Source: RBG-16-64-13 sp963718375 | GTDB taxonomy: Bacteria; Actinomycetota; Thermoleophilia; RBG-16-64-13 | Length of the DNA: 64,000 nt | Assembly: GCA_963718375.1 (NCBI GenBank) | Contig: CAVQZD010000004.1 | Coordinates: forward strand, 186,001-250,000 | Direction of reading: 5' to 3' | Shown: positions 44,707-52,813 of the stretch, in pieces | Layout of the letters: each line of letters opens with the position of its first letter | Position numbering within the stretch: the stretch's first letter is position 1 | The notes under the pieces: model-generated | The model's input: only the letters and a program-made list of their open reading frames with translations | The model's database searches: none | Told to the model about the DNA's origin: nothing | Position numbers and translations under genes: made by a program

Positions 44707-46050
44707 TCAGTTGTTCTCCGGCTCCGAAGGGACCTGTAACCGTCGCTTGCTGATCGCTCTCCAGATCGCCTCGACGACCCAGGCAAGAACGATCGTGACG
44801 GCCAGGGCTACGAACGTCTTGGGATCATTCTGCAGGGTGTAGACGGCGAAAAGGATGATAGCCACCAAGGTCGCTGCCAAGGCGGTCCAGAGAAGCACCC
44901 GGCTCGCGCCGGTATCCTTGCGCATGCGCAGGTGAGCGATAGTCACAAGCACGTAGATGGTGAGCGCGACGGCGCTACCCACGGAGGCTATTGCGCTCAC
45001 GTCCATCAGGTTCGCCATCAGAAGGATGAGCACTGCTGACAACAGAAGTCCTCTAGGCGCGTGCAATCTCCCACGGCGGCGCTCCCCGAAACGAGGAGGG
45101 AGAGCCCCGTCCTTGGCCATGGTGTAGGTAGCTCCGATGGACGCATAGAGCTGGGAATTCACCGCGCCGACGGTAGCGAACAACGCCGCGATAGAGGTCA
45201 TGACGAAACCGATCTGTCCGAAGACACTCTCGGTGGCCACGGCAAGGGCGGTGTCGGCGCTCTCGATGACCTCGTCCACCGTGAGACTACCGAACACTCC
45301 GAGCGACAAGGCCACGTACAAGACCAGCACGAAGCCCAGGGCTACGTATATGGCTCGAGGGAGGTTCTTCTTGGCGTCTTTGAGATCGCCGCCAGAGAAT
45401 GCGATCACGCCGAATCCCAGGTAGGCGAAGAAAGTGAGCGCCACGCTCGAGAAGATCTCGTTCGGCGGCGGGTACCCTGACGGATCGAGGAGTGATGGAT
45501 CCATCTGGGTGAGCATGCCGATGCCGAACGCCACCAAGATCACGACGACTACTGACACGATCACAGTCTGGGCTTTGGAGACCGCTTCGGCTCCGACGAT
45601 GTTCACCAGGGTCAACAGGATCACCACCGCGCTGGCGAAGACGTTGACCCATATCTGGGCCGCACCATCGCCCAAGAACAGGCTGGTGGCATAGTTTCCG
45701 AAGGAGACAGCCACCATGGCGGTGACGATGATCACCGAGAAGTAGCCGAGCATCACTACACCGCCCGTGAACAGACCACTGCCGTAGCCACGGACGATCC
45801 ACGAGATCATCCCGCCCTTCGAGGGGTAGCGCGCGCCCAGCTTGGCGAAGGAATAGCCTTGCAGGAGAGCGATGAGTCCCCCCACCAAGAAGGATACCCA
45901 GACGGCCGCCCCGGCGATGGTGCCGGCCTCACCGAACAGTGCGAAGATGCCGGCGCCGACCATGGCGCCGATGCCGATGAAGATCGCCCCCCACAGTGAA
46001 AGGGTGCCTGTGGTCGAGCTGCTATCTGTAGCCGGTCCACTCTTCTCCAC
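44707..46050 (-). CDS. APC-superfamily amino acid permease
   Basis: A 447-residue transporter with about twelve helices. The first helix region GTLSLWGAIFIGIGAMVGAGIFALFGEAGTIAG has the GxGxGIF substrate-binding break typical of APC carriers, and PRAIYVALGFVLVLYVALSL and ALPPRFGERRRGR are family-typical. The GTG at 46050 has GGAGGT six bases upstream; ORF extensions further up lack a ribosome site. Substrate not determinable. Monocistronic. Confidence 0.9.
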   Translation of the reverse strand: MEKSGPATDSSSTTGTLSLWGAIFIGIGAMVGAGIFALFGEAGTIAGAAVWVSFLVGGLIALLQGYSFAKLGARYPSKGGMISWIVRGYGSGLFTGGVVMLGYFSVIIVTAMVAVSFGNYATSLFLGDGAAQIWVNVFASAVVILLTLVNIVGAEAVSKAQTVIVSVVVVILVAFGIGMLTQMDPSLLDPSGYPPPNEIFSSVALTFFAYLGFGVIAFSGGDLKDAKKNLPRAIYVALGFVLVLYVALSLGVFGSLTVDEVIESADTALAVATESVFGQIGFVMTSIAALFATVGAVNSQLYASIGATYTMAKDGALPPRFGERRRGRLHAPRGLLLSAVLILLMANLMDVSAIASVGSAVALTIYVLVTIAHLRMRKDTGASRVLLWTALAATLVAIILFAVYTLQNDPKTFVALAVTIVLAWVVEAIWRAISKRRLQVPSEPENN

Positions 46051-46251
46051 TGGGCCACCTCCACTTGGTTTGGTCACCGACACAGTATTCCCACGGGTAG
46101 CCGGCGTCAAGCTCCTCCGTGGCGTACCGACCCCCACGCAGCACCCCGACCTGGGTTGGGGGAGCCTGCGCCGATCCGCAGGGGTCGCGGCATCTCTTCG
46201 CGGTACACTTACTCTAGTAGGCGGGTGTCTTTAGGAGAAGGGAGATCGGTT

Positions 46252-46530
46252 ATGCCAGGAATGAGGGGCCCAGGTCGCCGCGCGATGCGGCGCCGGGTGA
46301 GGCGAAAGGTCCGCCGGAGGCGGATCGTCATCGGTGGCGCCGTGATGTTGGCAGCAAGCGCCGGTTCCAAGGCCGTGAAGGTCAGCGAGCAGGACGCACA
46401 GAAGATCGAGGAGGCCGCGGGCATGCCCCCGGAGGACCTCGAGGATGCAGATCTCCAGGAGACCATGGCGGAGCTGGGCATACAGTCGCAGCCGCTCACC
46501 CCGGAGGAAGAGGCACAGCTTGCCGAGTAG
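46252..46530 (+). CDS. Small protein with Arg-rich N-terminus and acidic SHOCT-like tail
   Basis: A 92-residue protein. MPGMRGPGRRAMRRRVRRKVRRRR is followed by a short hydrophobic helix (IVIGGAVMLAASAG) and an acidic helical C-terminus (EQDAQKIEEAAGMPPEDLEDADLQETMAELG). AGGAG lies upstream of the ATG, and a bidirectional terminator follows. Proteins of this MPG-plus-Arg type are, from memory, often near DUF6325 genes, one of which lies 2 kb away. Function unknown; envelope-associated stress role is a guess. Confidence 0.65.
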   Translation: MPGMRGPGRRAMRRRVRRKVRRRRIVIGGAVMLAASAGSKAVKVSEQDAQKIEEAAGMPPEDLEDADLQETMAELGIQSQPLTPEEEAQLAE

Positions 46531-46550
46531 GTTCCAGGCGGGTTGAGGGT

Positions 46551-46588
46551 ACAGCAAAAGGGGAGCCGCTCGGCTCCCCTTTTGCTGT
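46551..46588. terminator. Bidirectional rho-independent terminator
   Basis: Complementary 16-base arms (ACAGCAAAAGGGGAGC with its reverse complement) enclose a six-base loop. The AAAA and TTTT parts give U tracts on both strands, serving the convergent genes on each side. Confidence 0.85.
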
Positions 46589-46687
46589 ATGGCCAAGGCC
46601 CGGTCGATCAGCAGCTACTGAGCTGTGAAACCGCCTTCGACCTATTGCGGTCTTAGGGCGTCTTCACCCATCGTTCCGGGTCCGCGC

Positions 46688-47560
46688 CTAGCCGGCCTGC
46701 TGGGGTGCTTCTGCCTCTCCACCATGTCTGCCGAGTATCCGCGCGGCGGGAATCAATATCACCGGCAAGAGGATGGCTGCCACCAGCACGTACGGGAGGG
46801 TCATCGTCCCCGAGAAGTTCAGGCTGGTGACCAGGATCGCCGCGGCAACGTTGCGCTGCGCCGTGCCCAAACCGAGCACGGCGCGCGTGGACGCTCGGCG
46901 ACCGCCGAGGACATACCCGATGATCAGCGACCCGACGACGAACATGATCAGCGCCAAGAATCCTCTCGAGCCGATCAGGCTGATGATGTTGGAGATGTTC
47001 AGCCCCAGCCCGGTCACCAGGAGAACCACCAGGGAGACGCCGGACAGCTTGTTCATCAGAGGCGCCCAGCGCTGAGCGCTTTCCTCAGACTGCGACCGCC
47101 AAAGCAGGCCGATGACTATGGGAGCGAGCATCGTCACGATCAGCGATTTGGCGATGGCCCAGGCGTCCACCGTGACTCCTGACAGGAGCCGCGGTAGTAC
47201 CAAGGGCACGTAGGCGATGGTCAGGATCATCATCAGGAACATGAGGCCGACGCCCAGGGCTATATCGCCTTTGGCGGCCTGCACCTCCTTGATCAAGAAC
47301 GGAGCCCCGGCCACGGTCGAAAGGATGATCAGCCCGACCCTGAGCGGCTCGTCCAGAGTGAACAGGCGGGTGATGCCGTAGGCGAGCAGGGGCACGAGCA
47401 CGAAGTTGGCCAAGATGGTCAGAATCACCAGAGTAACGTTCTTGAGCGGCTGAACGATCTGGCCCACCGTCAGGCTCAGGCCCGTGCCCAGCATGCTGGC
47501 GACCACGAACAACAGCCCCGACAGGGCGGCGATCGCTGAAAAGAACTCCGCGGTCGCCAT
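46688..47560 (-). CDS. Bile acid:sodium symporter-type (BASS) transporter
   Basis: A 290-residue protein with about nine or ten helices. FVVASMLGTGLSLTVGQIVQPLKN, VPLLAYGI and the core LGLGTAQRNVAAAIL match BASS-family carriers of organic anions or keto acids. It begins two bases after the rhodanese stop, so the two are coupled. Substrate unknown; a sulfur compound is possible from the rhodanese link but unproven. Confidence 0.8.
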   Translation of the reverse strand: MATAEFFSAIAALSGLLFVVASMLGTGLSLTVGQIVQPLKNVTLVILTILANFVLVPLLAYGITRLFTLDEPLRVGLIILSTVAGAPFLIKEVQAAKGDIALGVGLMFLMMILTIAYVPLVLPRLLSGVTVDAWAIAKSLIVTMLAPIVIGLLWRSQSEESAQRWAPLMNKLSGVSLVVLLVTGLGLNISNIISLIGSRGFLALIMFVVGSLIIGYVLGGRRASTRAVLGLGTAQRNVAAAILVTSLNFSGTMTLPYVLVAAILLPVILIPAARILGRHGGEAEAPQQAG

Positions 47561-47562
47561 GA

Positions 47563-48072
47563 CTAATTCTCCGGAATCCAGAGAAGGTCCGGGTCGACGT
47601 CGTAGGTCCACGGCGATCCGGAGTTCTTCCAGCCGTTCCGCATCCGCTTGCCGTCGTACGCGCTCCCCGGGTCGTCTACCTTGTCTCCCTCGAACCCATC
47701 GATGATGTTGTACGCCTTCGTGAAACCCGCTTTGGCGAGGCCGTTCACAGCGAGAGCGCTCCGGCCCCCCGAACGGCACATCACCAGGAGGGTGTCATCG
47801 AGTTTGAACGCCTTCATCGCGGCAGGGCCGAACGCTTGGTTCGGGGCTACCGCAGGCTGGCTCTTCTCGACGTCCCATTGGTACTTGATGAACAACAGAG
47901 GGATGTTCCTGGCCATCGCCGCATGGCCGACGAAGATGTACTCCTCTGGGGTGCGGACGTCGAGGACGTGGACGCGGTCGGGGTCTCCCTCCCACATCTC
48001 ATAGGCCTCCTGCGCTGTGACATAGAGGCCCAAGACTGTCTGCTTGTTCTCGGGGACTTGATGTTCGGTCAT
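47563..48072 (-). CDS. Rhodanese-domain protein
   Basis: A 169-residue single-domain cytoplasmic protein. VHVLDVRTPEEYIFVGH opens the domain and LLVMCRSGGRSALAV holds the active Cys 99 in the loop CRSGGRS. It lacks a signal peptide. Such proteins move sulfane sulfur or act as regulators. GGAG precedes the ATG at 48072. It shares a transcript with the BASS transporter and lies downstream of the Gly/Pro repeat protein and the DUF6325 gene. Confidence 0.88.
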   Translation of the reverse strand: MTEHQVPENKQTVLGLYVTAQEAYEMWEGDPDRVHVLDVRTPEEYIFVGHAAMARNIPLLFIKYQWDVEKSQPAVAPNQAFGPAAMKAFKLDDTLLVMCRSGGRSALAVNGLAKAGFTKAYNIIDGFEGDKVDDPGSAYDGKRMRNGWKNSGSPWTYDVDPDLLWIPEN

Positions 48073-48118
48073 AGCTTCATCTCCTTGAGTGCACTTGGCG
48101 GCCCGAACGCAGACAGGG

Positions 48119-48358
48119 CTAGCGCAGCAGCCCGACGCCGTTGCGGCGGCCGGCACCGACTCCACCGACTGGTCCGGGGGGATTCACTCCGCCACCGACG
48201 CCACCCACGGGACCGGGGGGATTGGGTCCGCGACCGACCCCACCGACTGGTCCGGGGGGATTCACTCCGCCACCGACGCCGCCCACGGGGCCAGGGGGAT
48301 TGGGTCCGCGACCGACGCCACCGACTGGTCCGGGGGGATTTATTCCTCTACCTGGCAT
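48119..48358 (-). CDS. Gly/Pro-rich, elastin-like tandem-repeat protein
   Basis: A 79-residue protein made almost entirely of five copies of a 13-residue unit, NPPGPVGGVG followed by RGP or GGV in alternation, after MPGRGI. It has no Cys, aromatic residue or signal peptide. AGGAGG eight bases before the ATG argues for real translation, although all six frames are open because the DNA unit is 39 bases. The PGPVGGVG composition resembles elastin and would be flexible and disordered. It lies between the DUF6325 and rhodanese genes. Function unknown. Confidence 0.55.
   Translation of the reverse strand: MPGRGINPPGPVGGVGRGPNPPGPVGGVGGGVNPPGPVGGVGRGPNPPGPVGGVGGGVNPPGPVGGVGAGRRNGVGLLR
48163..48345. 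repeat. 39-base tandem repeat, about 4.7 copies
   Basis: Units start at 48163, 48202, 48241, 48280 and 48319. Alternate units match better than neighbours, giving a 78-base higher-order period. The third unit is almost identical to the first, suggesting recent duplication. It lies inside the Gly/Pro repeat gene. Confidence 0.85.
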
Positions 48359-48422
48359 GATGTTGCCTCCTGTCAAGAATCGTGACTAGTGTGAAGCACT
48401 CGAGCGTAGTAAGGTGTCGGCG

Positions 48423-48848
48423 CTATTCCGCCGCCAGCTCCTGCCTGAACTGCTCGACGATCTCGGGAGCGATCTGCACACGCTCCACCAGCTCGCCGCC
48501 GGCATCCACGATCGCTGCGCGGAGATCCGCGACCCACAGGTTCTCCCACAAGAACAGCGCGGCCGCCGACTTCTCGGGCAGTTTCCTCGCCGCGATCTCG
48601 AGGTCGTCGTTCGTGAAGAGGGAGGAGATGTGCTCACCCAGGGGGACGAACATCTCGTAGGTCTCGGGGTCGAGATCGTTCAGCTCGAGAGTCCGCGTGG
48701 TACCCCCCTCATCCTTCTCGATGAAGGCGATGTCGACGAAGCGCACGATACCGCGCGAGGCCAGGTCCAGGAGCTTGGGGATGATCGCGCCCGAGAACTT
48801 GGCGTCCTTGAATTCTATGAGGGCATATTCCAGCGGAAGGTCGAACAT
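48423..48848 (-). CDS. DUF6325-family protein
   Basis: A 141-residue soluble protein: MFDLPLEYALIEFKDAKFSGAIIPKLLDLASRGIVRFVDIAFI, typical of DUF6325/DUF1269-like actinobacterial proteins, with acidic loops and a final helix (APEIVEQFRQELAAE). These proteins often neighbour small SHOCT-type proteins. GAGG precedes the ATG. No enzyme motif is seen. Probably transcribed with the repeat protein. Confidence 0.75.
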   Translation of the reverse strand: MFDLPLEYALIEFKDAKFSGAIIPKLLDLASRGIVRFVDIAFIEKDEGGTTRTLELNDLDPETYEMFVPLGEHISSLFTNDDLEIAARKLPEKSAAALFLWENLWVADLRAAIVDAGGELVERVQIAPEIVEQFRQELAAE

Positions 48849-48960
48849 CGTCAGACTCCTCGGTATGCGTTTTACGGATCAGGTGAGGGCGATGCGACGC
48901 GGTGCTCCTCCACCGCCACGGGTCGCCTGGTGCCACAGTCGCGGAGCGGCTGAGCTGCCA

Positions 48961-50136
48961 CTACCCGAGCCGCGCTGACATGGCCTCCTCGAGCGTGGTC
49001 GGCTGAGGGAGTCTGGCCATGCTGCGCTTCTTCCACTCTTCCTCCAGCAGCTCCGTCGCTGCCTTTTCCATGAACTCGGGCGCGGCCCACTCAAACACGT
49101 CGAAGTCATGCTCGATATAGCCGTGGCTCAGCATGAAGTCCTTGTTGATCTGCAGGGCTTCCAGGTTGTAGGGCGACAGGCTCGGCACCATGTCGACGTT
49201 CAGGATGTTCCGGTAGGTGTCCTCGACGTCCAGATAGAATGTCTGCTTGTCGAGGATCGCCGCGGAGGCGTGCTTGTGCTCGTTGGCCCAGCGCCCCACC
49301 TTGATGAGGCCCTTCAGGAGTGTGACGACGAGTTCGGGGTGCTCCTCACAGGCCACATCGCTGACCGTACAGGTGGCCGGGACGTTCGCTCCCTGCAAAG
49401 TCCAATCCGGGTAGTCGGCTAGGTTCTCAATGGCCTTGATCTTGCCTGTCTGCTCCTGGCTATGCTGGAAGGGGCCGGTCTGGGTATATATCGCATCCAC
49501 AACACCCTCCAGCAGCGCCGTCTCCAGCGGGCGAAAGGCCAGATCGTGCTTGTGGTCGCGCTTCAGCCACAGCTCCGAGGGGTTCTCCATCGGGGCGAGC
49601 ATCTCGGGCTTGTCGTACCAATCGTCCGGGTAGGGGAATTCCACGATCTCCACGTCTTCGCGGGTCATGTCGTTCAGCATGAGCATCAACTCGATGCCCT
49701 GTTCTTCCTGCACGCGCCACCAATCATTCTTGATGATGTTCAGGCTCTTCGAGAGGCCGATCTTCTTGCCCTTCAGATCATGCATCCGGTAGATGGCGTC
49801 GCGGGAGCGCACCAGCATGCATCCGCCCTCGTACACGTGCGTCGTCCCGATGAGCCGGGTGCGACGGACATCGGCCTGGACGTGGATGGCCGGGAAGCAG
49901 CCCCCGTAGCGCATCAGGTTGTCGAGGTTGTGAACGTAGTGCGGGTACCAGTCGTTCTCGCGGGTAGAGCGCAGGAACTTGTAGGCGATGCCGATCTTCT
50001 TGAACTCCTCCTTCACCCAGCCGATCTCCTGGTCGACGTTGCTCGGGGAAACGAGGGGGCAGTTGGTGTAGTAGAACTCGTTCCAGTCCACATCCACGGA
50101 ACGCATGGTCTTGCCCTTGATGGTCATGGTACCCAT
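48961..50136 (-). CDS. DszB-like (2'-hydroxybiphenyl-2-sulfinate desulfinase-type) protein
   Basis: A 391-residue protein of the ABC-type substrate-binding fold without any signal peptide or lipobox, so cytoplasmic. It matches the layout of the desulfinase DszB: YYTNCP (Cys 26; DszB Cys27), His 66 ten residues before Arg 76 in RYGG (DszB His60 and Arg70 have the same ten-residue spacing), RTRLIGTTHVYEGG, GKKIGLSKS and the late FEWAAPEF (DszB QWAAPEF). These residues carry out C-S cleavage of an aromatic sulfinate in DszB. The start MGTMTIKG at 50136 has GGAAGG upstream; an ATG at 50172 is less likely. No dszA or dszC is near. Substrate unknown. Divergent from a TetR gene. Confidence 0.7.
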   Translation of the reverse strand: MGTMTIKGKTMRSVDVDWNEFYYTNCPLVSPSNVDQEIGWVKEEFKKIGIAYKFLRSTRENDWYPHYVHNLDNLMRYGGCFPAIHVQADVRRTRLIGTTHVYEGGCMLVRSRDAIYRMHDLKGKKIGLSKSLNIIKNDWWRVQEEQGIELMLMLNDMTREDVEIVEFPYPDDWYDKPEMLAPMENPSELWLKRDHKHDLAFRPLETALLEGVVDAIYTQTGPFQHSQEQTGKIKAIENLADYPDWTLQGANVPATCTVSDVACEEHPELVVTLLKGLIKVGRWANEHKHASAAILDKQTFYLDVEDTYRNILNVDMVPSLSPYNLEALQINKDFMLSHGYIEHDFDVFEWAAPEFMEKAATELLEEEWKKRSMARLPQPTTLEEAMSARLG

Positions 50137-50213
50137 TGCCCAGTACTTCCTTCCTGTGAGCTCTCGGAACATCCGGTCACGTTGCGCCGAGCCGGGGAGC
50201 CGACCGCAACCTC

Positions 50214-50239
50214 ATTAGTAACCTATGACTTATACTAAT
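50214..50239. promoter_or_regulatory. TetR-type operator palindrome
   Basis: ATTAGTA (50214-50220) and TACTAAT (50233-50239) are perfect inverted arms with a 12-base spacer, in the 116-base gap between the divergent DszB-like and TetR genes. The A+T-rich arms overlap a TATACT -10-like box (50231-50236). Repressor binding here would control both promoters; this is inferred. Confidence 0.6.
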
Positions 50240-50252
50240 ACTATCTCGGGGG

Positions 50253-50918
50253 ATGTACAATCGGATTGAACAAGCGATTCCCTCAGAGGTCTCCCGGCCT
50301 AGTGGAGGACGATTGCAGCGCACAAGACTGAAGAACGGCCGCAAAGAGGAACTGCTCGACGGGGTGATGCGCATCGCTGCGACGAGGGGCTTCGCCGAGC
50401 TGAAGATGGCCGATCTAGCGCGCGAGCTTCACTGTTCGGTGGCCACCCTCTACAAGTTGGCGCCAAGCAAGATGGGTCTGGTTATCGTCGCGCTCGAACG
50501 CTGGGGCGATCGACTGCTCACCGAGATCGACGCCCGGGCATGTGAATGCTCCACCCCTTCTGCACGGGCTCGTACCTACTATCGTGAAGGAGCCGACGGT
50601 CTTCGCGAACTGTCGTCCGCGTTCCGCCGCGACATCGAGTACTTTGAGGGAACGCGGCGGGCCTATAGGGAGATCATCTCCAACCGTTTCATCGAACGCT
50701 TCTCGGCACTGCTCGAAGAGGCGGCCCAGGCTGGTGAGATCAGGCCAGTGAATGTACGTTTCGCCGTAGGCATGTTCAGATACATCGCCTTTGCGATCCG
50801 CGATGAGGACCTGCTCACCTCTGCCGGTCTCACGGCCAGAGAGGCACTGCTCGAGGTCGACACGATGATCTGGGATGGGGTGACCTGCGACGCCGTCGGG
50901 AAAGCGGATAGACCCTGA
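50253..50918 (+). CDS. TetR-family transcriptional regulator
   Basis: A 221-residue regulator. The N-terminal HTH reads RKEELLDGVMRIAATRGFAELKMADLARELHCSVATLYKLAPSK, a TetR/AcrR pattern; the C-terminal helical domain is ligand-binding and variable. A TTG at about 50313 with GGAGG upstream could be the true start, since the first 20 residues are not conserved. It probably represses itself and the divergent DszB-like gene via the shared palindrome, releasing them when an aromatic ligand is present. Confidence 0.88.
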   Translation: MYNRIEQAIPSEVSRPSGGRLQRTRLKNGRKEELLDGVMRIAATRGFAELKMADLARELHCSVATLYKLAPSKMGLVIVALERWGDRLLTEIDARACECSTPSARARTYYREGADGLRELSSAFRRDIEYFEGTRRAYREIISNRFIERFSALLEEAAQAGEIRPVNVRFAVGMFRYIAFAIRDEDLLTSAGLTAREALLEVDTMIWDGVTCDAVGKADRP

Positions 50919-51080
50919 TCTAGGACGAGCGAGTGAGAGCAGTCCCCCGGTCCCGACTCATCCCGGCAAGCGAGTGGGCCCCAGTGGATCAGGTACTTCT
51001 AGGTGGCGGGACCCGGACGCGCGCAGATAGCGCACATAGCGAGCCGCTTTCGCTTCGTCGGACGGGTCGCGTAGAACGAC

Positions 51081-51123
51081 AAAAGCGCCCCCATCCCCCC
51101 GGGGTAGAAGGGGGACAGGGGCT
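51081..51123 (-). terminator. Terminator downstream of tRNA-Met
   Basis: On the minus strand a G+C-rich stem (GCCCCTGTCCCCC with GGGGGGATGGGGGC) is followed by a short TTTT. It ends the tRNA transcript. About 160 bases from 50919 to 51080 show no gene. Confidence 0.6.
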
Positions 51124-51125
51124 AG

Positions 51126-51200
51126 TGGCACCGTCGGGACTTGAACCCGAGACCTCCAGCTTTATGAGGCTGGCGAGCTAACCAACTGCTCCACGGTGCT
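51126..51200 (-). tRNA. Initiator-like tRNA-Met (CAT) with atypical anticodon arm
   Basis: The 75-base sequence folds as a cloverleaf with a CAT anticodon. Initiator traits: A1 and C72 cannot pair, D-stem base pair A11-U24, and TGGAGCAG/AGCTCG D-arm wording. Against this, the anticodon stem is CCAGC/GCTGG instead of having three G-C pairs next to the loop, and the loop has eight bases (CTCATAAA) unless one A is extra. T arm TCGGG TTCAAGT CCCGA is normal. CCA is not encoded. It lies at the left edge of the prophage genes. Confidence 0.85.
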
Positions 51201-51206
51201 ATGTTC

Positions 51207-51240
51207 GGGCCGGAAGGTAGCATGATGCTACCCCCGGCCC
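51207..51240. other. Long perfect hairpin between tRNA-Met and phage lysis genes
   Basis: GGGCCGG (51207-51213) pairs with CCGGCCC (51234-51240) and GGTAGCAT (51216-51223) with ATGCTACC (51225-51232), with one small internal loop. There is no T tract. It may stop minus-strand phage transcription or be part of the attachment site. Confidence 0.6.
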
Positions 51241-51279
51241 AGGACCCGCGCTATGCGCAGGGATCCGGCGTAATGGGTG

Positions 51280-51582
51280 CTACTTGTTGACGTGCGCGTC
51301 CAGATATTGCTGGACGGCCGGGAACGACTTGATCAGTACGAGGTACGCGGCCTCTGCCGCACCTACGAGTGAGGCGATGAACACGCCTGTCTCTGCCCCG
51401 CCCCATGGCGTCTCGGTGACTTGCATGCCTGCGACCGCCAAGACAACGGCGGCGGCTACGATGCAGACGAACTTGACCAGCGGATGCCAGGTCGCCTTGG
51501 TGAGCAGACCCACCAGGAACGGCAAAGCCGCCATGATGATGTAGGTCGCCCAGCCCCAGTTTGCGGTGATGAACTCTTTCAT
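51280..51582 (-). CDS. Holin-like small membrane protein
   Basis: A 100-residue protein with three hydrophobic helices (ATYIIMAALPFLVGLLTK, VKFVCIVAAAVVLAVAGM, GVFIASLVGAAEAAYLVLI) and a short polar C-terminus. Size, topology and its place 70 bases after the endolysin gene suggest a holin that opens the membrane at lysis. No family motif. Confidence 0.65.
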   Translation of the reverse strand: MKEFITANWGWATYIIMAALPFLVGLLTKATWHPLVKFVCIVAAAVVLAVAGMQVTETPWGGAETGVFIASLVGAAEAAYLVLIKSFPAVQQYLDAHVNK

Positions 51583-51651
51583 GCTGCCTCTTTCCGGGGT
51601 TTACCCCCTTGACTTGTGGGCCGGTATGGCCCGGGTTACTTAGGGTCGGTC

Positions 51652-52413
51652 CTACAGGTTGTCGAGCGCGACTGCGGTCGAGTAGTCGATGACTCCGGTG
51701 CCCTTCAATCCCAAGTGCCACTGAGCTACCCTCACGGCCCACTGCATCGTGGGACCGTACACGCCATTCACGGTGAGCCAGCCCGCGACAGAGCGGGCGA
51801 AGGGATTACTCAGGCTGCCCAGATACCGCTTGACTATCGCCTGGTAGTGGCGCACGTCCTCGCCCACGATGTAGGGTGCGCTGCCGGTGTAGAAGAGCGC
51901 GTGCTTGAAGATGGGATTGGCGACGCCGTAGACTCGCTCGTTCCAGTCGAAGCCAGGGATGCGTGCCCAGTACAGGTCGGTGCGCCGGTTTTCCCACTCT
52001 ACGGTGTGGATCCCCGCCTTGCCGGTGCCGTCGCCCATCTCGAAGACCTCGTTATCGCCCAGAGCTACGCCGGTGTGATAGCGCCGCCCCAGGCTGTTCT
52101 TGCGGAAGAACAGGTCGCCGGGCAGCTCGGGGCCGTCCGGTAGGGGGATGGTGGCCCGAAGCGAGTAGGTATGCGCCGTGTTGCGATACGACTTGGTGAC
52201 GGGCTTGCCGTTCAGCTTCACACCCGAGTACACCCAGAGCGCCCACACATCGCCCGAGCAGTCGCCCCACTTGGGGTTCGTCAAGTACCCGTCGCCCACG
52301 TCATAGGTCGAGTCGCGCTCACCCGTGGGGCTGGACTCATAGCCCAGCATGTAGGGGAAGCCCTCCATCATGTGAGCGCCCTGTTTGAGTAGGTCTACCC
52401 GCGTCGTCGTCAC
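51652..52413 (-). CDS. Phage endolysin: NlpC/P60-type peptidase with peptidoglycan-binding domain
   Basis: A 253-residue protein. The N-terminal domain has GDCSGDVWALW with the candidate catalytic Cys and YHTGVALGDNEVFEM with the His, in the NlpC/P60 order, and GDLFFRK between. The C-terminal domain (about 180-253) is a PG_binding_1-type helical module: VNGVYGPTMQWAVRVAQWHLGLKGTGVIDYSTAVAL. No signal peptide, so it needs the holin. GTG start with AGGGGG upstream. Confidence 0.8.
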   Translation of the reverse strand: MTTTRVDLLKQGAHMMEGFPYMLGYESSPTGERDSTYDVGDGYLTNPKWGDCSGDVWALWVYSGVKLNGKPVTKSYRNTAHTYSLRATIPLPDGPELPGDLFFRKNSLGRRYHTGVALGDNEVFEMGDGTGKAGIHTVEWENRRTDLYWARIPGFDWNERVYGVANPIFKHALFYTGSAPYIVGEDVRHYQAIVKRYLGSLSNPFARSVAGWLTVNGVYGPTMQWAVRVAQWHLGLKGTGVIDYSTAVALDNL

Positions 52414-52414
52414 A

Positions 52415-52813
52415 TCAGCCCCCTATAATCCCGGTCTTTTCAAGAATGGTGATGGCGATCACGACGACGGAGCCGATGGCGGCGGCTACGGCAAAGACCT
52501 TCAGCGTGAAGCGGCCCATGCCGACGAATGCCTGCCGGTAGACAGATGGCTTCGTCGCTTCGCCTATCGCGGCCGCAGTTGCCTCCTGCTTGGCCGCGGC
52601 GATGGCAGTCTCCATATCTGCGCGGCACTGGGCCTCGCGCTCTTCAGCCTTGGCGAGCCGCCCGCACAGGTCGGTGATCTTCTTGGCCAGCCTGGCCTCG
52701 ACATCGTGGATGAACCCCTGGAGGTCCGCGTGCCCCCTGTCGTTCGCGGTGATGACATCACTGATGCGGGCCGAGACGGCACCCACGATGATGTCGACGT
52801 CCGAGGCGGTCAC
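52415..52813 (-). CDS. Phage coiled-coil protein with C-terminal membrane helix
   Basis: A 132-residue protein with a long helical, charged segment (HADLQGFIHDVEARLAKKITDLCGRLAKAEEREAQ region) and a C-terminal hydrophobic helix (FAVAAAIGSVVVIAITILEKTG). This layout resembles XhlA-type lysis accessory proteins. One base separates it from the endolysin gene. The GTG start overlaps the stop of the gene upstream. Confidence 0.6.
   Translation of the reverse strand: MTASDVDIIVGAVSARISDVITANDRGHADLQGFIHDVEARLAKKITDLCGRLAKAEEREAQCRADMETAIAAAKQEATAAAIGEATKPSVYRQAFVGMGRFTLKVFAVAAAIGSVVVIAITILEKTGIIGG

Noticed and set aside
48163..48345. 39-base repeats as a CRISPR array
   Set aside because: There are no unique spacers; units are contiguous, keep the frame and encode a repetitive protein.
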